A model generated the notes under the pieces. The model saw nothing but the letters and a program-made list of their open reading frames with translations. It had not been told where the DNA came from and searched no databases. A program made the position numbers and the translations under genes. A stretch of 64,000 nucleotides of DNA. Source: Desulfatibacillum alkenivorans DSM 16219. Lineage in GTDB: Bacteria; Desulfobacterota; Desulfobacteria; Desulfobacterales; Desulfatibacillaceae. The stretch is from positions 124,001 to 188,000 of the forward strand of contig NZ_FQZU01000004.1 of the NCBI RefSeq assembly GCF_900142135.1, given 5' to 3'. Below are positions 7,438-15,324 of this stretch, in pieces; position 1 is the first letter of the stretch, and every line of letters starts with the position of its first letter.

Positions 7438-9159
7438 TCAATAAGTGGTTTGGACTATCAACTCGCGGCGGTAATGATCCAGCAGGGTCCCTTTGGATAC
7501 CATGCCCAAAAAGCGTTTGCCTGATATTACGGGCAGGCTGAAAGCCTGGATTCGGTCCATAAGCTCCAGAACGTCCGTCAGCCTTTCATCCGGAGAAACA
7601 GCGGGAGGAAAGTGGTCCATGATGTCCACGACAAGGACGGTTCCGTACAATTCCCGGTTGAACAGGTATGGCCTGACCTTGGCAAGGTCGATCATTCCTA
7701 AAAACTCATTGGTTTTCACATCCAGGACCGGAAAGTGGTTCCTATGCGAGGATTTGACCTGCGCCACCAGGTCCGCAAGGGTCATATGATTGTTCAACGG
7801 GATCAGATTATGCTCCAGCACCTCCGAAACCTGCAAGTCCTCCAAAACCCTTTCGTCCGTGCCCGGCCGGATCAGCCCGCCCTCGGCCTTCAGGTCCTTC
7901 AGGTAAAAGGAGTCGGATTCAAAATACCGGCAAACGCTGGAGGAGACCAGAGACACCACAATCAGCGGCAGAATGACCTCATACCCGCTGGTGATGTCCA
8001 CCACCAAAAACAGGCCCGTCAAAGGCGCCTGGAGCATGCCGCCCATGATGCCGGCCATGCCGAGCAGGGCGTAGCATCCTTCGGGCGCCAGATGCCCGAC
8101 GTCAACCATAAGGCTTAACAGCCTGAAATACGCCACGCCCGTAAAGCTGCCCACAACCAGGCCCGGCGCGAAGATGCCGCCCGAGCCCCCGGACCCCAGC
8201 GTCGTGGCTGTAACCAGCATTTTCAGCCCCAGTATGGCGCAAAGCAGCACAAGGCCGGGGCTGTACTGGCCGTGAATCAGGGAGTAAATCTGGTTGTACC
8301 CTTCTCCCAGGACCTGGGGAAAAAAAAGGCCCACAAGACCCACGCAGGCGCCGCCCACAAAGGCGCGGCTCATCTTGGATGCAGGCAGCTTGCCCCACAT
8401 CTTGCCGCTGCTTCGGATCATGCGGGATAAGGCCACGGAAACCAATGCCGTGGCCAGGGCCAATCCAAACGCCGCGGCGATATCCCAGGTTCCCGGACTG
8501 AAATGGGCGTGGGAAAACCGAATGCTGTTGCCCATCAGCAGCCGGCCCACCTGGGTGCCCGCCACGGAGGCCACGCCGATGGGGATGACGTTGACGGCGG
8601 TCCATTCCCCCAACACGACTTCCAGGGTGAAGACAATTCCGGCGATGGGCGCGTTGAAGATGGACGCAATAGCCGCCGCCGCGCCGCACCCCACCAAAGT
8701 GATCCTGTGACGGGACGGAAAGCCCAGCCTTTGGGCGATGTTGGAGCCGATGGCCGACCCGCTCATGACCACCGGGGCTTCCGGTCCGGCCGAGCCGCCG
8801 CTGCCGATGGTCAGGCAACTGCTGACAAGCCGGGAAAAGCTGGAACGAAACCGAAGCAGGCCTCCGCGCCGGGAGACTGCATAAATGATTTCCGGCACCC
8901 CATGCCCTGCGCCTTCCCGGACGATTTTGTTTAAAAACAGGGAGGATAAGGCCGCCCCAACGCCGGGCAGGACGAACACCCACCAATAATGCTTGGCGTG
9001 GGCGCATAATTCTGAAAGATGTTCAATGGCGAAGCTCAGTCCGGCCGCAGCAACGCCGCTGCAGCATCCCACCAGGACGCCGGCGAGAAGCAGCGCCACC
9101 TTTTCATGACGCAGAAAAAACAGTCGTTTGGCCATGCCTGCTATGTTTTTTGGCGTCAT
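7438..9159 (-). CDS. ClC-family chloride channel/antiporter with C-terminal CBS pair
   Basis: The 573-residue membrane protein has about ten to twelve membrane helices in the first 430 residues. ClC pore motifs are visible: GSGGSAGPEAPVV (the GxGxxGPE filter segment with the gating glutamate) and GSGGSGGIFAPGL (the GxFxP segment). Two CBS domains follow (about 445-570: VSEVLEHNLIPLNNHMTLADLV and VVDIMDHFPPAVSPDERLTDVLEL). The family exports or exchanges Cl-/H+; CBS pairs usually sense adenine nucleotides. The gene starts 7 bp after the end of an HTH-EIIA protein, so the two form an operon. The link to PTS-type signalling is unusual. Confidence 0.9.
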   Translation of the reverse strand: MTPKNIAGMAKRLFFLRHEKVALLLAGVLVGCCSGVAAAGLSFAIEHLSELCAHAKHYWWVFVLPGVGAALSSLFLNKIVREGAGHGVPEIIYAVSRRGGLLRFRSSFSRLVSSCLTIGSGGSAGPEAPVVMSGSAIGSNIAQRLGFPSRHRITLVGCGAAAAIASIFNAPIAGIVFTLEVVLGEWTAVNVIPIGVASVAGTQVGRLLMGNSIRFSHAHFSPGTWDIAAAFGLALATALVSVALSRMIRSSGKMWGKLPASKMSRAFVGGACVGLVGLFFPQVLGEGYNQIYSLIHGQYSPGLVLLCAILGLKMLVTATTLGSGGSGGIFAPGLVVGSFTGVAYFRLLSLMVDVGHLAPEGCYALLGMAGIMGGMLQAPLTGLFLVVDITSGYEVILPLIVVSLVSSSVCRYFESDSFYLKDLKAEGGLIRPGTDERVLEDLQVSEVLEHNLIPLNNHMTLADLVAQVKSSHRNHFPVLDVKTNEFLGMIDLAKVRPYLFNRELYGTVLVVDIMDHFPPAVSPDERLTDVLELMDRIQAFSLPVISGKRFLGMVSKGTLLDHYRRELIVQTTY

Positions 9160-9166
9160 GGCTAAC

Positions 9167-9856
9167 CTATAAACCGGAGTCCGCCACCTTGGCTTCCAGT
9201 TCCTGCACTTTTCCCAACAAATCGTCCGAAGTGGGGCGCTGATTCAAAAATTCTACAAAAGAGTCGTCCCGCAGGCAAAAGGCAAGCCGCGAAAGAAGGC
9301 GGAGATGAACGTCCACTGAAGGGCTTATGAGAAGAAAAAGGGTGGTTACGGGCTTTCCGTCAATGGCGTTGAAGTCCAAAGGCTCTTTAAGAAAGCAGGT
9401 GGTGACCGAGGCTTCCGCCCCTGCATCCTCCGTCTGGCTGCGGACGTGGGGAATGGCCACCCCTTTGCCTTGCCCCGTGGAGCATAAACGCTCCCGTTCC
9501 AGAAGCTGCTGGGTGAAGGCCTGCAAGTGATCGCCGGCCACCGGGGAAAGAGACGCCGCCTGAGTCAGAGCTTCATCCACGGTGCCGCCCTCCACGTCCT
9601 TGAACACCCCTCCCCGGCGCATGGCCTGAACCAGGTTGTGAGCGGGCGCCGGACATTCGGGATCGTCCTGGCATGTTTGGCTTATGCTCAAATTCTTGCT
9701 CTTGGCCCAATTGGCAAGCCAGCTCTTATCAAATATGGGAGCGCTGCTGGGGCCCGCCGGTACGGGTAAGAATCCCTGGGCTATCCATCTTTCAAGAGTT
9801 TTGACCGGCAGACTCAAAAAAGCCGCCGCTTGTCTGATGTCCATTTTCATAAGCAA
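9167..9856 (-). CDS. HTH-PTS EIIA (PtsN-like) fusion protein
   Basis: In this 229-residue protein, residues 5-55 resemble an excisionase/MerR-type helix-turn-helix (DIRQAAAFLSLPVKTLERWIAQG). Residues about 75-229 form a PTS fructose/nitrogen-type EIIA domain. The phosphorylatable histidine is His137 in GVAIPHVRSQ, and LFLLISPSVDVHLRLLSRLA matches the second EIIA block. EIIA(Ntr)-type domains relay phosphate state to transporters. Here the domain sits directly upstream of a ClC channel and may control it or its transcription. Several Met codons (9856, 9850, 9844) could start it. A stem-loop, CCCTCTGTCTT with AGACAGGGGG, lies just upstream (about 9871-9895). Confidence 0.82.
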   Translation of the reverse strand: MLMKMDIRQAAAFLSLPVKTLERWIAQGFLPVPAGPSSAPIFDKSWLANWAKSKNLSISQTCQDDPECPAPAHNLVQAMRRGGVFKDVEGGTVDEALTQAASLSPVAGDHLQAFTQQLLERERLCSTGQGKGVAIPHVRSQTEDAGAEASVTTCFLKEPLDFNAIDGKPVTTLFLLISPSVDVHLRLLSRLAFCLRDDSFVEFLNQRPTSDDLLGKVQELEAKVADSGL

Positions 9857-10206
9857 AAAACACGTCCACCCTCTGTCTTAAAAAGACAGGGGGTATATTC
9901 TTTGGAACGAAAAAATTTCCGCTCGCGACCCTGAATTAAGGATGAAAAGTTTTTAAAAATTTGGGCTGTTCCGAAAAACAAACCACGGGGAGGCAAAATA
10001 GGACAAAGAAGGCGTACAGTCAACCCCTATAAAAAATGATTTGCTTGGGATAGGAGATTCTTCAATACAGTGTGTCTTTTATTGATGAAATAATGATTAT
10101 ATTCCTGGTCCGGCGCCTGATTCTACTCATACCGCTCTATGCAGGCCCCCCTGATTTTGACTTCGCTTATAATCCCGGGCAACTGCCGTTATTCCGCAGC
10201 GTTGAA
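9857..10206. other. 350-bp intergenic region without a convincing gene
   Basis: AT-rich sequence separates the HTH-EIIA gene from the Zn-ribbon gene. The only structure I can point to is the stem-loop at about 9871-9895, next to the EIIA start. Promoters for the EIIA-ClC operon must lie here, but no clear -35/-10 pair stood out. Confidence 0.5.
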
Positions 10207-10569
10207 CTACAAAGCCCGGATCATCGCCTTGCCTTCCACGCTTTTGATTTCGATTTTTCCCATACGGGACAGGGCTGCAAGTTCACGCTCTCCGTCGGCA
10301 GGGCTGATGACGCCGCGGGTGCGCTCTATCAAGTCGGCAGGCTCCGCTTTCCTCAACTCCTTGACGACTTTCAGCAGCATTTTCTGGTTTTCCGTCATGG
10401 GAGTAATCATTCCATGCTTCTCAAAGGATTTGGCGCTGTAATCCGCCCAGGGATCGCAGAACCGGGCGGGGGATAGAATCTGAATATAGCAGTCTTCACA
10501 ATAAACGTTTCCAATGTGTTCGTAGCGGTCGTCCTGGGGAATATCCCGGCTGCATTGGCGGCATTTCAT
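10207..10569 (-). CDS. Small Zn-ribbon protein with C-terminal winged-helix-like segment
   Basis: The 120-residue protein starts MKCRQCSRDIP and continues YCEDCYIQIL. Two CxxC pairs spaced like a LIM/treble-clef zinc ribbon make up the first 30 residues. The second half (about 55-120), rich in short helices (MTENQKMLLKVVKEL, AADGERELAALSRMGKIEI-like), looks like a small winged helix. I do not recognise the family. A DNA- or RNA-binding or adaptor role is the mild inference. The Shine-Dalgarno AAGGAGC precedes ATG 10569. The gene is on the same strand as, and 91 bp downstream of, the deacetylase-like gene. Confidence 0.6.
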   Translation of the reverse strand: MKCRQCSRDIPQDDRYEHIGNVYCEDCYIQILSPARFCDPWADYSAKSFEKHGMITPMTENQKMLLKVVKELRKAEPADLIERTRGVISPADGERELAALSRMGKIEIKSVEGKAMIRAL

Positions 10570-10660
10570 GGCAGTTGCTCCTTGGGTCCAGGGAAAAATA
10601 CTCCGTCCTAATCCAGTTGCGGCTTTTTCGTTCAGCGGTTTTTTATAGGGTTATTGTGGG

Positions 10661-11728
10661 TCAAAGGCAGGGCGCCCTGTTTGCTTCCGCCATCCTCAGA
10701 CTGCCGGCCTTGAAGACGTTTTTCAATAGGTTTTCTATGGATCGGGCGATGATGCCGGCGCTTTCCTTGGTGTATCCCCCGGAAAGGACCATGGCGACGG
10801 GAACGTTCAGCTTTCCGGCCGTTCTGAACACTTCCTCGTCCCGGTCCATAATTCCTTTCTCCGAAATGCTCAAAACTCCCAGAGGGTCGTTTTTGTAAAT
10901 ATCAGTGCCTGCATTGTAGAAAATCAAGTCCGGATTGCATTGAATGATAGCCGGCTCCAGGTTTTCCCTCAACAGGGCGAGGTACTCCTCATCCTTCGCT
11001 CCATAATCGACGGGCAGATTGAAGTCGATGTATTCGGCCGCTTCTTTATCGCGGGGATATATTTCCGCATTGTACATGTCAAATATGAAAACCCGCGGAT
11101 CGTCCTTGAAGATCGCCTCGTGCCCGTTGCCCTGGTGAACGTCCAGGTCCACGACCATGATCTTCATCCCCGGGCTTTGCTCCCACAGGAGATGAGCGGC
11201 GACAGGGATGTCGGCGTAAAAGCAAAATCCTTCCCCCTGGTTTGCCTTGGCGTGATGGTATCCGCCTGAAAGATTGACGCTCCAGCCGTACTGGAGGGCC
11301 AGGCGGCTGGCAAGCACTGTGCCGCCTGTCGCGTAGCGCATGGGTTTGAGGATTTTCTTGTCCAGAAGGAAGCCGGGCATGAATTTCAGGGCGCCCATTT
11401 CGGCGATTTCGGCCACGACGGTGGATTTTTTCAGAGAGTTCAAATACTCCCGGGAGTGCACCCGCAAAAGATCCAGCTCCGAAATTTCCTCAGGCTCGTA
11501 GATGCGGTCAGGCGACAGCCCGGCGTTTTTCTCAAGATATTTGTAAACCCGGCCGTACTTCTCGCTGTCAAAGGGATGGAGCTTTTGAATCCCGTATAAG
11601 GTAATGTTGTAATGCTTGCTGTAAACAATAGGCAAAGGGATTTCCGGCTGATCGCCAAAGGCGGCCGGGCGTAAGAACAATGCGAACAGGCAAAGGCCGG
11701 CGACGCCCCAGACAAGCAGCATTTTCAT
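10661..11728 (-). CDS. Exported histone-deacetylase-fold hydrolase
   Basis: The 355-residue protein with the arginase/deacetylase fold shows GGYHHAKANQGEGFCFY (tandem His), VVDLDVHQGNGHEAIF (metal Asp and His), NAGTDIYKNDPLG (second metal Asp) and VLSGGYTKES, so the Zn site is intact. It would remove acetyl groups from amines, as in polyamine or acetoin-type family members. ATG 11728 has AGGAGGA at ideal spacing and gives a signal peptide (MKMLLVWGVAGLCLFALFLRPAAFG). That points to export, which is uncommon for this usually cytoplasmic family. It begins 19 bp after the stop of a diguanylate cyclase and is co-transcribed with it. Confidence 0.85.
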   Translation of the reverse strand: MKMLLVWGVAGLCLFALFLRPAAFGDQPEIPLPIVYSKHYNITLYGIQKLHPFDSEKYGRVYKYLEKNAGLSPDRIYEPEEISELDLLRVHSREYLNSLKKSTVVAEIAEMGALKFMPGFLLDKKILKPMRYATGGTVLASRLALQYGWSVNLSGGYHHAKANQGEGFCFYADIPVAAHLLWEQSPGMKIMVVDLDVHQGNGHEAIFKDDPRVFIFDMYNAEIYPRDKEAAEYIDFNLPVDYGAKDEEYLALLRENLEPAIIQCNPDLIFYNAGTDIYKNDPLGVLSISEKGIMDRDEEVFRTAGKLNVPVAMVLSGGYTKESAGIIARSIENLLKNVFKAGSLRMAEANRAPCL

Positions 11729-11747
11729 TCTTCCATCCTCCTGCAGA

Positions 11748-12662
11748 CTACACGGCGGCTTGATTGGCGCCGGCGCGTTTGCTTCGGTACATAAGTTCAT
11801 CCGCCCTTTTCAGAAGGGATTCCACGGTATCGTCCAACCGGGCTACTGTGCCGCCGATGGAGCTGGTCACCTTGACGATTCTTTGATTGTCCCCTGAGCC
11901 TATGGTTACCCGGCTCTTTTCTATGATGCGCAGCACCTTTTCCGCAATTTGGGATAGCGTTTGCAAATCAATGTTGGGCAGGATGACTAAAAACTCATCC
12001 CCTCCCCAACGGCAGACAATGTCTGACGCTCGCAGATTGCCCGAAAGCGTCTTGGCCACCGCTTTTAAAACCAAATCTCCAACGTCGTGCCCGTAGGTGT
12101 CGTTGACCTGTTTGAATTTGTCTACATCGCAGAAAAGAATGCCGAAAGGCCAGCCGTATCTTCTGAACTCATTCAGTTTGGCCTCCAGCCGGGCCTCTCC
12201 GCAATTCCTGTTGGCCACCCGGGTCAAAGGATCGTTCAAGGCCAGGTCTTCCAGCTCCTTGGCCTTTTCCCTTTCGCGAAGAACGGGCGTGGCGTCCTGG
12301 AAAATCTCCACCACGCCGGTTATGCGCCCCTTTTTGTCGTGCAAGGGCAAAATTCTGGCCTGAGCCGGCACCAGATGCCCGTCCTTGTGGTGGTATGAAA
12401 CGGTGATCTCCCTTAGAATTCCGTCGTGCATGGTTTTCATGGCAGGGCACATGCCCGCCTCGCACAGGTTATGCCCCCAGTTGTCCACATACATAACCCG
12501 GTTTTCATGGCACGACCTGCCAACCACCTCCTGGGCGGAAAATCCCGTCAACTGGGCGGTGCTCTCGCTCCAATAGGTGATGATTCTATCCCTGTTTACG
12601 CAATAAACGCCGTCAAACAGATTATCCAATATATCTTTACGAAATTGGCCGTCCTCAAACAT
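11748..12662 (-). CDS. PAS-GGDEF diguanylate cyclase
   Basis: The 304-residue cytoplasmic protein has an N-terminal PAS domain (about 10-130: DNLFDGVYCVNRDRIITYWSESTAQLTGFSAQEVVGR). The PAS contains an unusual CHENRVMYVDNWGHNLCEAGMCPAM insert with three cysteines. A GGDEF domain follows (about 145-304) with intact GGDEF in CRWGGDEFLVILPN. The inhibitory I-site RASD lies five residues before GGDEF, so product inhibition is likely. It makes cyclic di-GMP. ATG 12662 is chosen because GGAGGG precedes it at the right distance. The Cys-rich PAS could sense redox state or a metal. The exported deacetylase-like gene follows in the same operon. Confidence 0.88.
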   Translation of the reverse strand: MFEDGQFRKDILDNLFDGVYCVNRDRIITYWSESTAQLTGFSAQEVVGRSCHENRVMYVDNWGHNLCEAGMCPAMKTMHDGILREITVSYHHKDGHLVPAQARILPLHDKKGRITGVVEIFQDATPVLREREKAKELEDLALNDPLTRVANRNCGEARLEAKLNEFRRYGWPFGILFCDVDKFKQVNDTYGHDVGDLVLKAVAKTLSGNLRASDIVCRWGGDEFLVILPNIDLQTLSQIAEKVLRIIEKSRVTIGSGDNQRIVKVTSSIGGTVARLDDTVESLLKRADELMYRSKRAGANQAAV

Positions 12663-12760
12663 GACGCATCCCTCCGGTGCAAATTTTAACGGAATATTAA
12701 CCGTTAGCACATTGGCGAAGTTTTGTGCAAGCGTAGAGAAAAGAGCGAGGGAACAAGCGT

Positions 12761-13411
12761 TTAGCGGGGGTGACGCTGAGTCACGTCACTGCCTGTGGTC
12801 AGGCTGTAACACAGGGCGTGCAAGCGGACCGTAAAGTCCACGTTTTCCACAAATACATTTTCCGGCACAACAAGCCGGACGGGAGTGAAGTTCAAAATGG
12901 CGTGAATTCCAGCCTCAACAATGCGCATGGCGCAGTCCTGCGCCCTGTCAGCCCCTGTGGCGAGCACGGCTATGTCGAAACATCCCGGGCCTTTGATCAC
13001 TTCTTTGATGTCTTCTGACTGGGAAATTTCCATGCCCTGCACTTCGGTTCCCACAAGGTCTATATCCTTGTCAAACGCGGCGGTGAAAATAAAGCCCCTT
13101 TGGGCGAACTGTTCAAATCCGAGCAAGGCCTTGCCAAGGTTTCCCACACCAAACAGGCCCAGCCGCCATGTGCGGTTGGTCCCCATGACTTCTTTCAGGG
13201 CGTTCAACAAATCGTTGACGTAATAGCCCACGCCCCGGACTCCAAACTGGCCGAAGTAGGCTAGGTCTTTACGAATCTGGGCGGGATTGGCGCCGCACAT
13301 TTTCGCCAGCTTAACGGAGGACACCAACTCCACACCGTCATTATGGAGCATTTCCAAGTGCTTGGCATACAGAGCCAGACGTATAACCGCTATGTTTGGT
13401 ATCTTATGCAC
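12761..13411 (-). CDS. rex: Redox-sensing transcriptional repressor Rex
   Basis: The 216-residue protein has the two Rex domains. The N-terminal winged helix is at 1-80 (IPNIAVIRLALYAKHLEML, SSVKLAKMCGANPAQIRKDLAYFGQFGVRGVGY). The Rossmann domain at 85-216 has LGLFGVGNLGKALLGFEQF as the nucleotide-binding Gly-rich loop. Rex binds DNA when the NADH/NAD+ ratio is low and releases it when NADH rises. The gene lies directly downstream of the F0 ATP synthase operon. Its own upstream region holds a Rex-type palindrome at 13433-13450, so it is probably autoregulated. Confidence 0.95.
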   Translation of the reverse strand: MHKIPNIAVIRLALYAKHLEMLHNDGVELVSSVKLAKMCGANPAQIRKDLAYFGQFGVRGVGYYVNDLLNALKEVMGTNRTWRLGLFGVGNLGKALLGFEQFAQRGFIFTAAFDKDIDLVGTEVQGMEISQSEDIKEVIKGPGCFDIAVLATGADRAQDCAMRIVEAGIHAILNFTPVRLVVPENVFVENVDFTVRLHALCYSLTTGSDVTQRHPR

Positions 13412-13432
13412 AAGATTATCCTGAGTCTTGAT

Positions 13433-13450
13433 TAGTGAACCTTTTCACAA
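13433..13450. promoter_or_regulatory. Rex operator in front of rex
   Basis: TAGTGAACCTTTTCACAA matches the known Rex box (TTGTGAAA....TTTCACAA type) at 14 of 18 positions, keeping the GTG...CAC core at the right spacing. It lies 22 bp upstream of the rex start codon, where binding would block transcription. Confidence 0.7.
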
Positions 13451-13459
13451 GAATGGAGA

Positions 13460-13497
13460 AAAAGAGAGGCTGCGTTTTACGGCAGCCCCTCTTTTTT
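13460..13497 (-). terminator. Rho-independent terminator after atpE
   Basis: On the minus strand the hairpin AGAGGGGCTGCC...GCAGCCTCTCT is followed by a T-rich tract; on the plus strand a seven-T run follows too. It separates the F0 operon from rex and can stop transcription from both directions. Confidence 0.8.
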
Positions 13498-13521
13498 TAA
13501 ACCATATTACCGCGGGGTCTC

Positions 13522-13800
13522 TTAGCCCAACAGAGCGGCGATGGCGCCAGCCTGGGGATGGGCGAAGATGAGAATCAGGGCCACAACCAGAGCGTAGATG
13601 GCCAGAGATTCGATCATGGCGAGACCGATCAGCATGGTGGTGGTGATTTTGCCGGATGCTTCGGGATTACGGGCGATGCCTTCAACGGCGGCCCTGAGGC
13701 CGATACCCTGAGCGATGCCGCAACCAAAAGCTGCGATAGCCATACCAAAACCTGCTGCGGTTACTGCTGCGATAAAGAAACTAAGAGCTGTTGCTTCCAT
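13522..13800 (-). CDS. atpE: F-type ATP synthase subunit c
   Basis: The 92-residue hairpin of two membrane helices has the polar loop [11 protein letters not shown] and the ion-carrying carboxylate Glu64 in [12 protein letters not shown]. Gln31 in CGIAQGIG and Ser65 next to Glu64 correspond to ligands of Na+-binding c-rings. The next residue is Leu66, where Na+ types usually have Thr. Coupling ion is therefore not settled. ATG 13800 has GGAGG at good spacing; the six-codon longer reading is unlikely. It is the last gene of the F0 operon, followed by a strong terminator. Confidence 0.95.
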   Translation of the reverse strand: MEATALSFFIAAVTAAGFGMAIAAFGCGIAQGIGLRAAVEGIARNPEASGKITTTMLIGLAMIESLAIYALVVALILIFAHPQAGAIAALLG

Positions 13801-13890
13801 TACGAAAACCTCCCTCAAAAAAGATAGTTAATATCGGGCTTCTTCCAAAAACCCTTACATACACGTTTAAAACGCGTTTGAAAGCCTTGA

Positions 13891-14580
13891 CTAATGCGCG
13901 TGCTCAATGGAGCCTGCAAAGTACATGATGGACAGCATGAAGAACACGAATGCCTGCACAACCGCCACCAGGATGCCCATGGCCATGATCGGCAGGGGCG
14001 CCAGGAAAGCGCCTGCCAGGAAGAACAGAATCATGAGCACCAGTTCGTGACCCATCATGTTTCCGAAAAGACGGAAGGTCAGGGAGAGAACCCTGGCGAG
14101 ATGGGAAATGGTTTCAAGGATAAGGAACAGAGGCGTCAGCGCCAGGATGGGGCCCATGAAGTGCTTGATGTATTTGGCTCCATGATGCTTGATGCCCAAA
14201 AAGTGGGTGAAGCAGAAAACCACAATGGCGCAGGAAAGAGGCGTGTTCACGTTAGCAGTCGGGGGAAAGAAACCGGGAAGCAGACCCATGAGATTGCATA
14301 CGAGAATGTACAGGAACAGGGTGGCTGCCAGGGGAAGGAACCAGCGGCCTTCCTCGCCCACAACGCCGACCATGAACTCTTCCAGGCCGCCCACGATGAT
14401 TTCCAGGACGTTCTGCCCCTTGCCGGGAATCATGGTGATGGTTTTCGCCGCCACAACGCTTAGACCGATTAAAATGATCATGGCCACCCAGGAGAAAATA
14501 ATATGATGGTATTCATGACCGAAGTGATCTAAGCCGACCAAACTAAATAGCCACGGAAAAAATTCGAAAAAGTGCTTCAC
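13891..14580 (-). CDS. atpB: F-type ATP synthase subunit a
   Basis: The 229-residue polytopic membrane protein forms the half-channels next to the c-ring. The essential Arg lies in HLARVLSLTFRLFGNMMGHEL. Other family blocks are EIIVGGLEEFMVGVVGEEGRWFLPLAATLFLYILVCNLMGL and QAFVFFMLSIMYFAGSIEHAH at the C-terminus. It starts one base after the end of the atpI-like gene and is followed 90 bp later by atpE. F1 and b/delta genes are not in this window, as in several Desulfobacterota. Confidence 0.95.
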   Translation of the reverse strand: MKHFFEFFPWLFSLVGLDHFGHEYHHIIFSWVAMIILIGLSVVAAKTITMIPGKGQNVLEIIVGGLEEFMVGVVGEEGRWFLPLAATLFLYILVCNLMGLLPGFFPPTANVNTPLSCAIVVFCFTHFLGIKHHGAKYIKHFMGPILALTPLFLILETISHLARVLSLTFRLFGNMMGHELVLMILFFLAGAFLAPLPIMAMGILVAVVQAFVFFMLSIMYFAGSIEHAH

Positions 14581-14973
14581 TTATCTTGCCTCCTTGCTGA
14601 AAACATATTTCAATTCGAGGATCAAGGCTATAAATATGCCAGCCACGACCACGGATAATCCTACAAAAAGACCTATGGGATGTACTATTCTAAACAACAA
14701 AAGACCGAAAATCAGCAGGCCGCTGACGAAAAAGCGAAGGTAATACTTGGCCACCACAACCCGATGATTGGTCCCGGGGCCGGGGTCCAAGGCGTTTTGC
14801 AAGGTACGGGACAGCAGATGGAAGTTAACCACCGTAATCAGTCCCCCGCAAATAATGCCCATGGCGAACGGCCCAGGCGCCATATACAGCCCAATGCAGC
14901 TAGCCAGCGCGAATATCGCCCAGTTGGCCCAAACCACATTTTTTATAAGACGCTCTTCCAAGGACTCGTTCAT
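14581..14973 (-). CDS. atpI: ATP synthase subunit I-like membrane protein
   Basis: This 130-residue protein has about four membrane helices (VVWANWAIFALASCIGLYMA, GIICGGLITVVNFHLL, YYLRFFVSGLLIFGLLLF, GLFVGLSVVVAGIFIAL). That is the pattern of AtpI, a chaperone for c-ring assembly and possible Mg2+ carrier. ATG 14973 (MNESLEERL) has GAGGGGG immediately upstream; the longer reading into the atpZ gene is in another frame and not credible. It lies between atpZ and atpB with almost no spacing. Confidence 0.82.
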   Translation of the reverse strand: MNESLEERLIKNVVWANWAIFALASCIGLYMAPGPFAMGIICGGLITVVNFHLLSRTLQNALDPGPGTNHRVVVAKYYLRFFVSGLLIFGLLLFRIVHPIGLFVGLSVVVAGIFIALILELKYVFSKEAR

Positions 14974-14981
14974 GATCCCCC

Positions 14982-15200
14982 TCACATCTTTTGGCTCTTT
15001 TGATGGGCCAGCCAGATGTTCCGGTATCCCGCCGCTATTCCAAAACCCAATCCGACAAAGGTCAGCCAAGGATGCGTATCGAACCGCCGGTCCAGATACA
15101 CCCCCAGCCCCAGGCCGATGACAATGGCCAGGGCCACGGAAAGTCCGAGGCTGCTGAAATAGGACATTTCCCTAATAAATTTAAGGGTTTCTTTGTTCAT
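14982..15200 (-). CDS. atpZ: AtpZ/AtpI-like small membrane protein of the F0 operon
   Basis: The protein of about 72 residues has two membrane helices (YFSSLGLSVALAIVIGLGLGVYLD and PWLTFVGLGFGIAAGYRNIW). The family hallmark is the G-x-x-L-D-R-x-F/T-x-P-W-x-t pattern (GVYLDRRFDTHPWLTF). AtpZ is the first gene of many atp operons and works with AtpI in Mg2+ supply or c-ring assembly. Two adjacent ATG codons (15203 and 15200) can start it; 15200 has the better spacing to AGGCAGG. A Rex-like palindrome lies 43 bp upstream. Confidence 0.85.
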   Translation of the reverse strand: MNKETLKFIREMSYFSSLGLSVALAIVIGLGLGVYLDRRFDTHPWLTFVGLGFGIAAGYRNIWLAHQKSQKM

Positions 15201-15242
15201 CATCCTGCCTTGTACGCACACGGCTGTTTAGTTTGCACGCGA

Positions 15243-15260
15243 ATGTGAAAAACAGCACAT
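15243..15260. promoter_or_regulatory. Candidate Rex operator in front of the F0 ATP synthase operon
   Basis: ATGTGAAAAACAGCACAT keeps the TGTG-N8-CACA core of Rex boxes at exact spacing, with the AAA after TGTG. It lies 43 bp upstream of the atpZ start. Rex itself is encoded just beyond the end of this operon, which supports the assignment. The outer bases deviate from consensus, so it may be a weaker site. Confidence 0.5.
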
Positions 15261-15324
15261 GCGGGTACGGGACGGCGAAACGTACCAAACGCAAGCCTCG
15301 AAGTCAACCAAAAACGTACTTTAG

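Noticed and set aside
13433-13450. CRP/FNR-type box in front of rex
   Set aside because: The GTGA...TCAC core also resembles CRP sites, but position at rex and the spacing fit a Rex box better.
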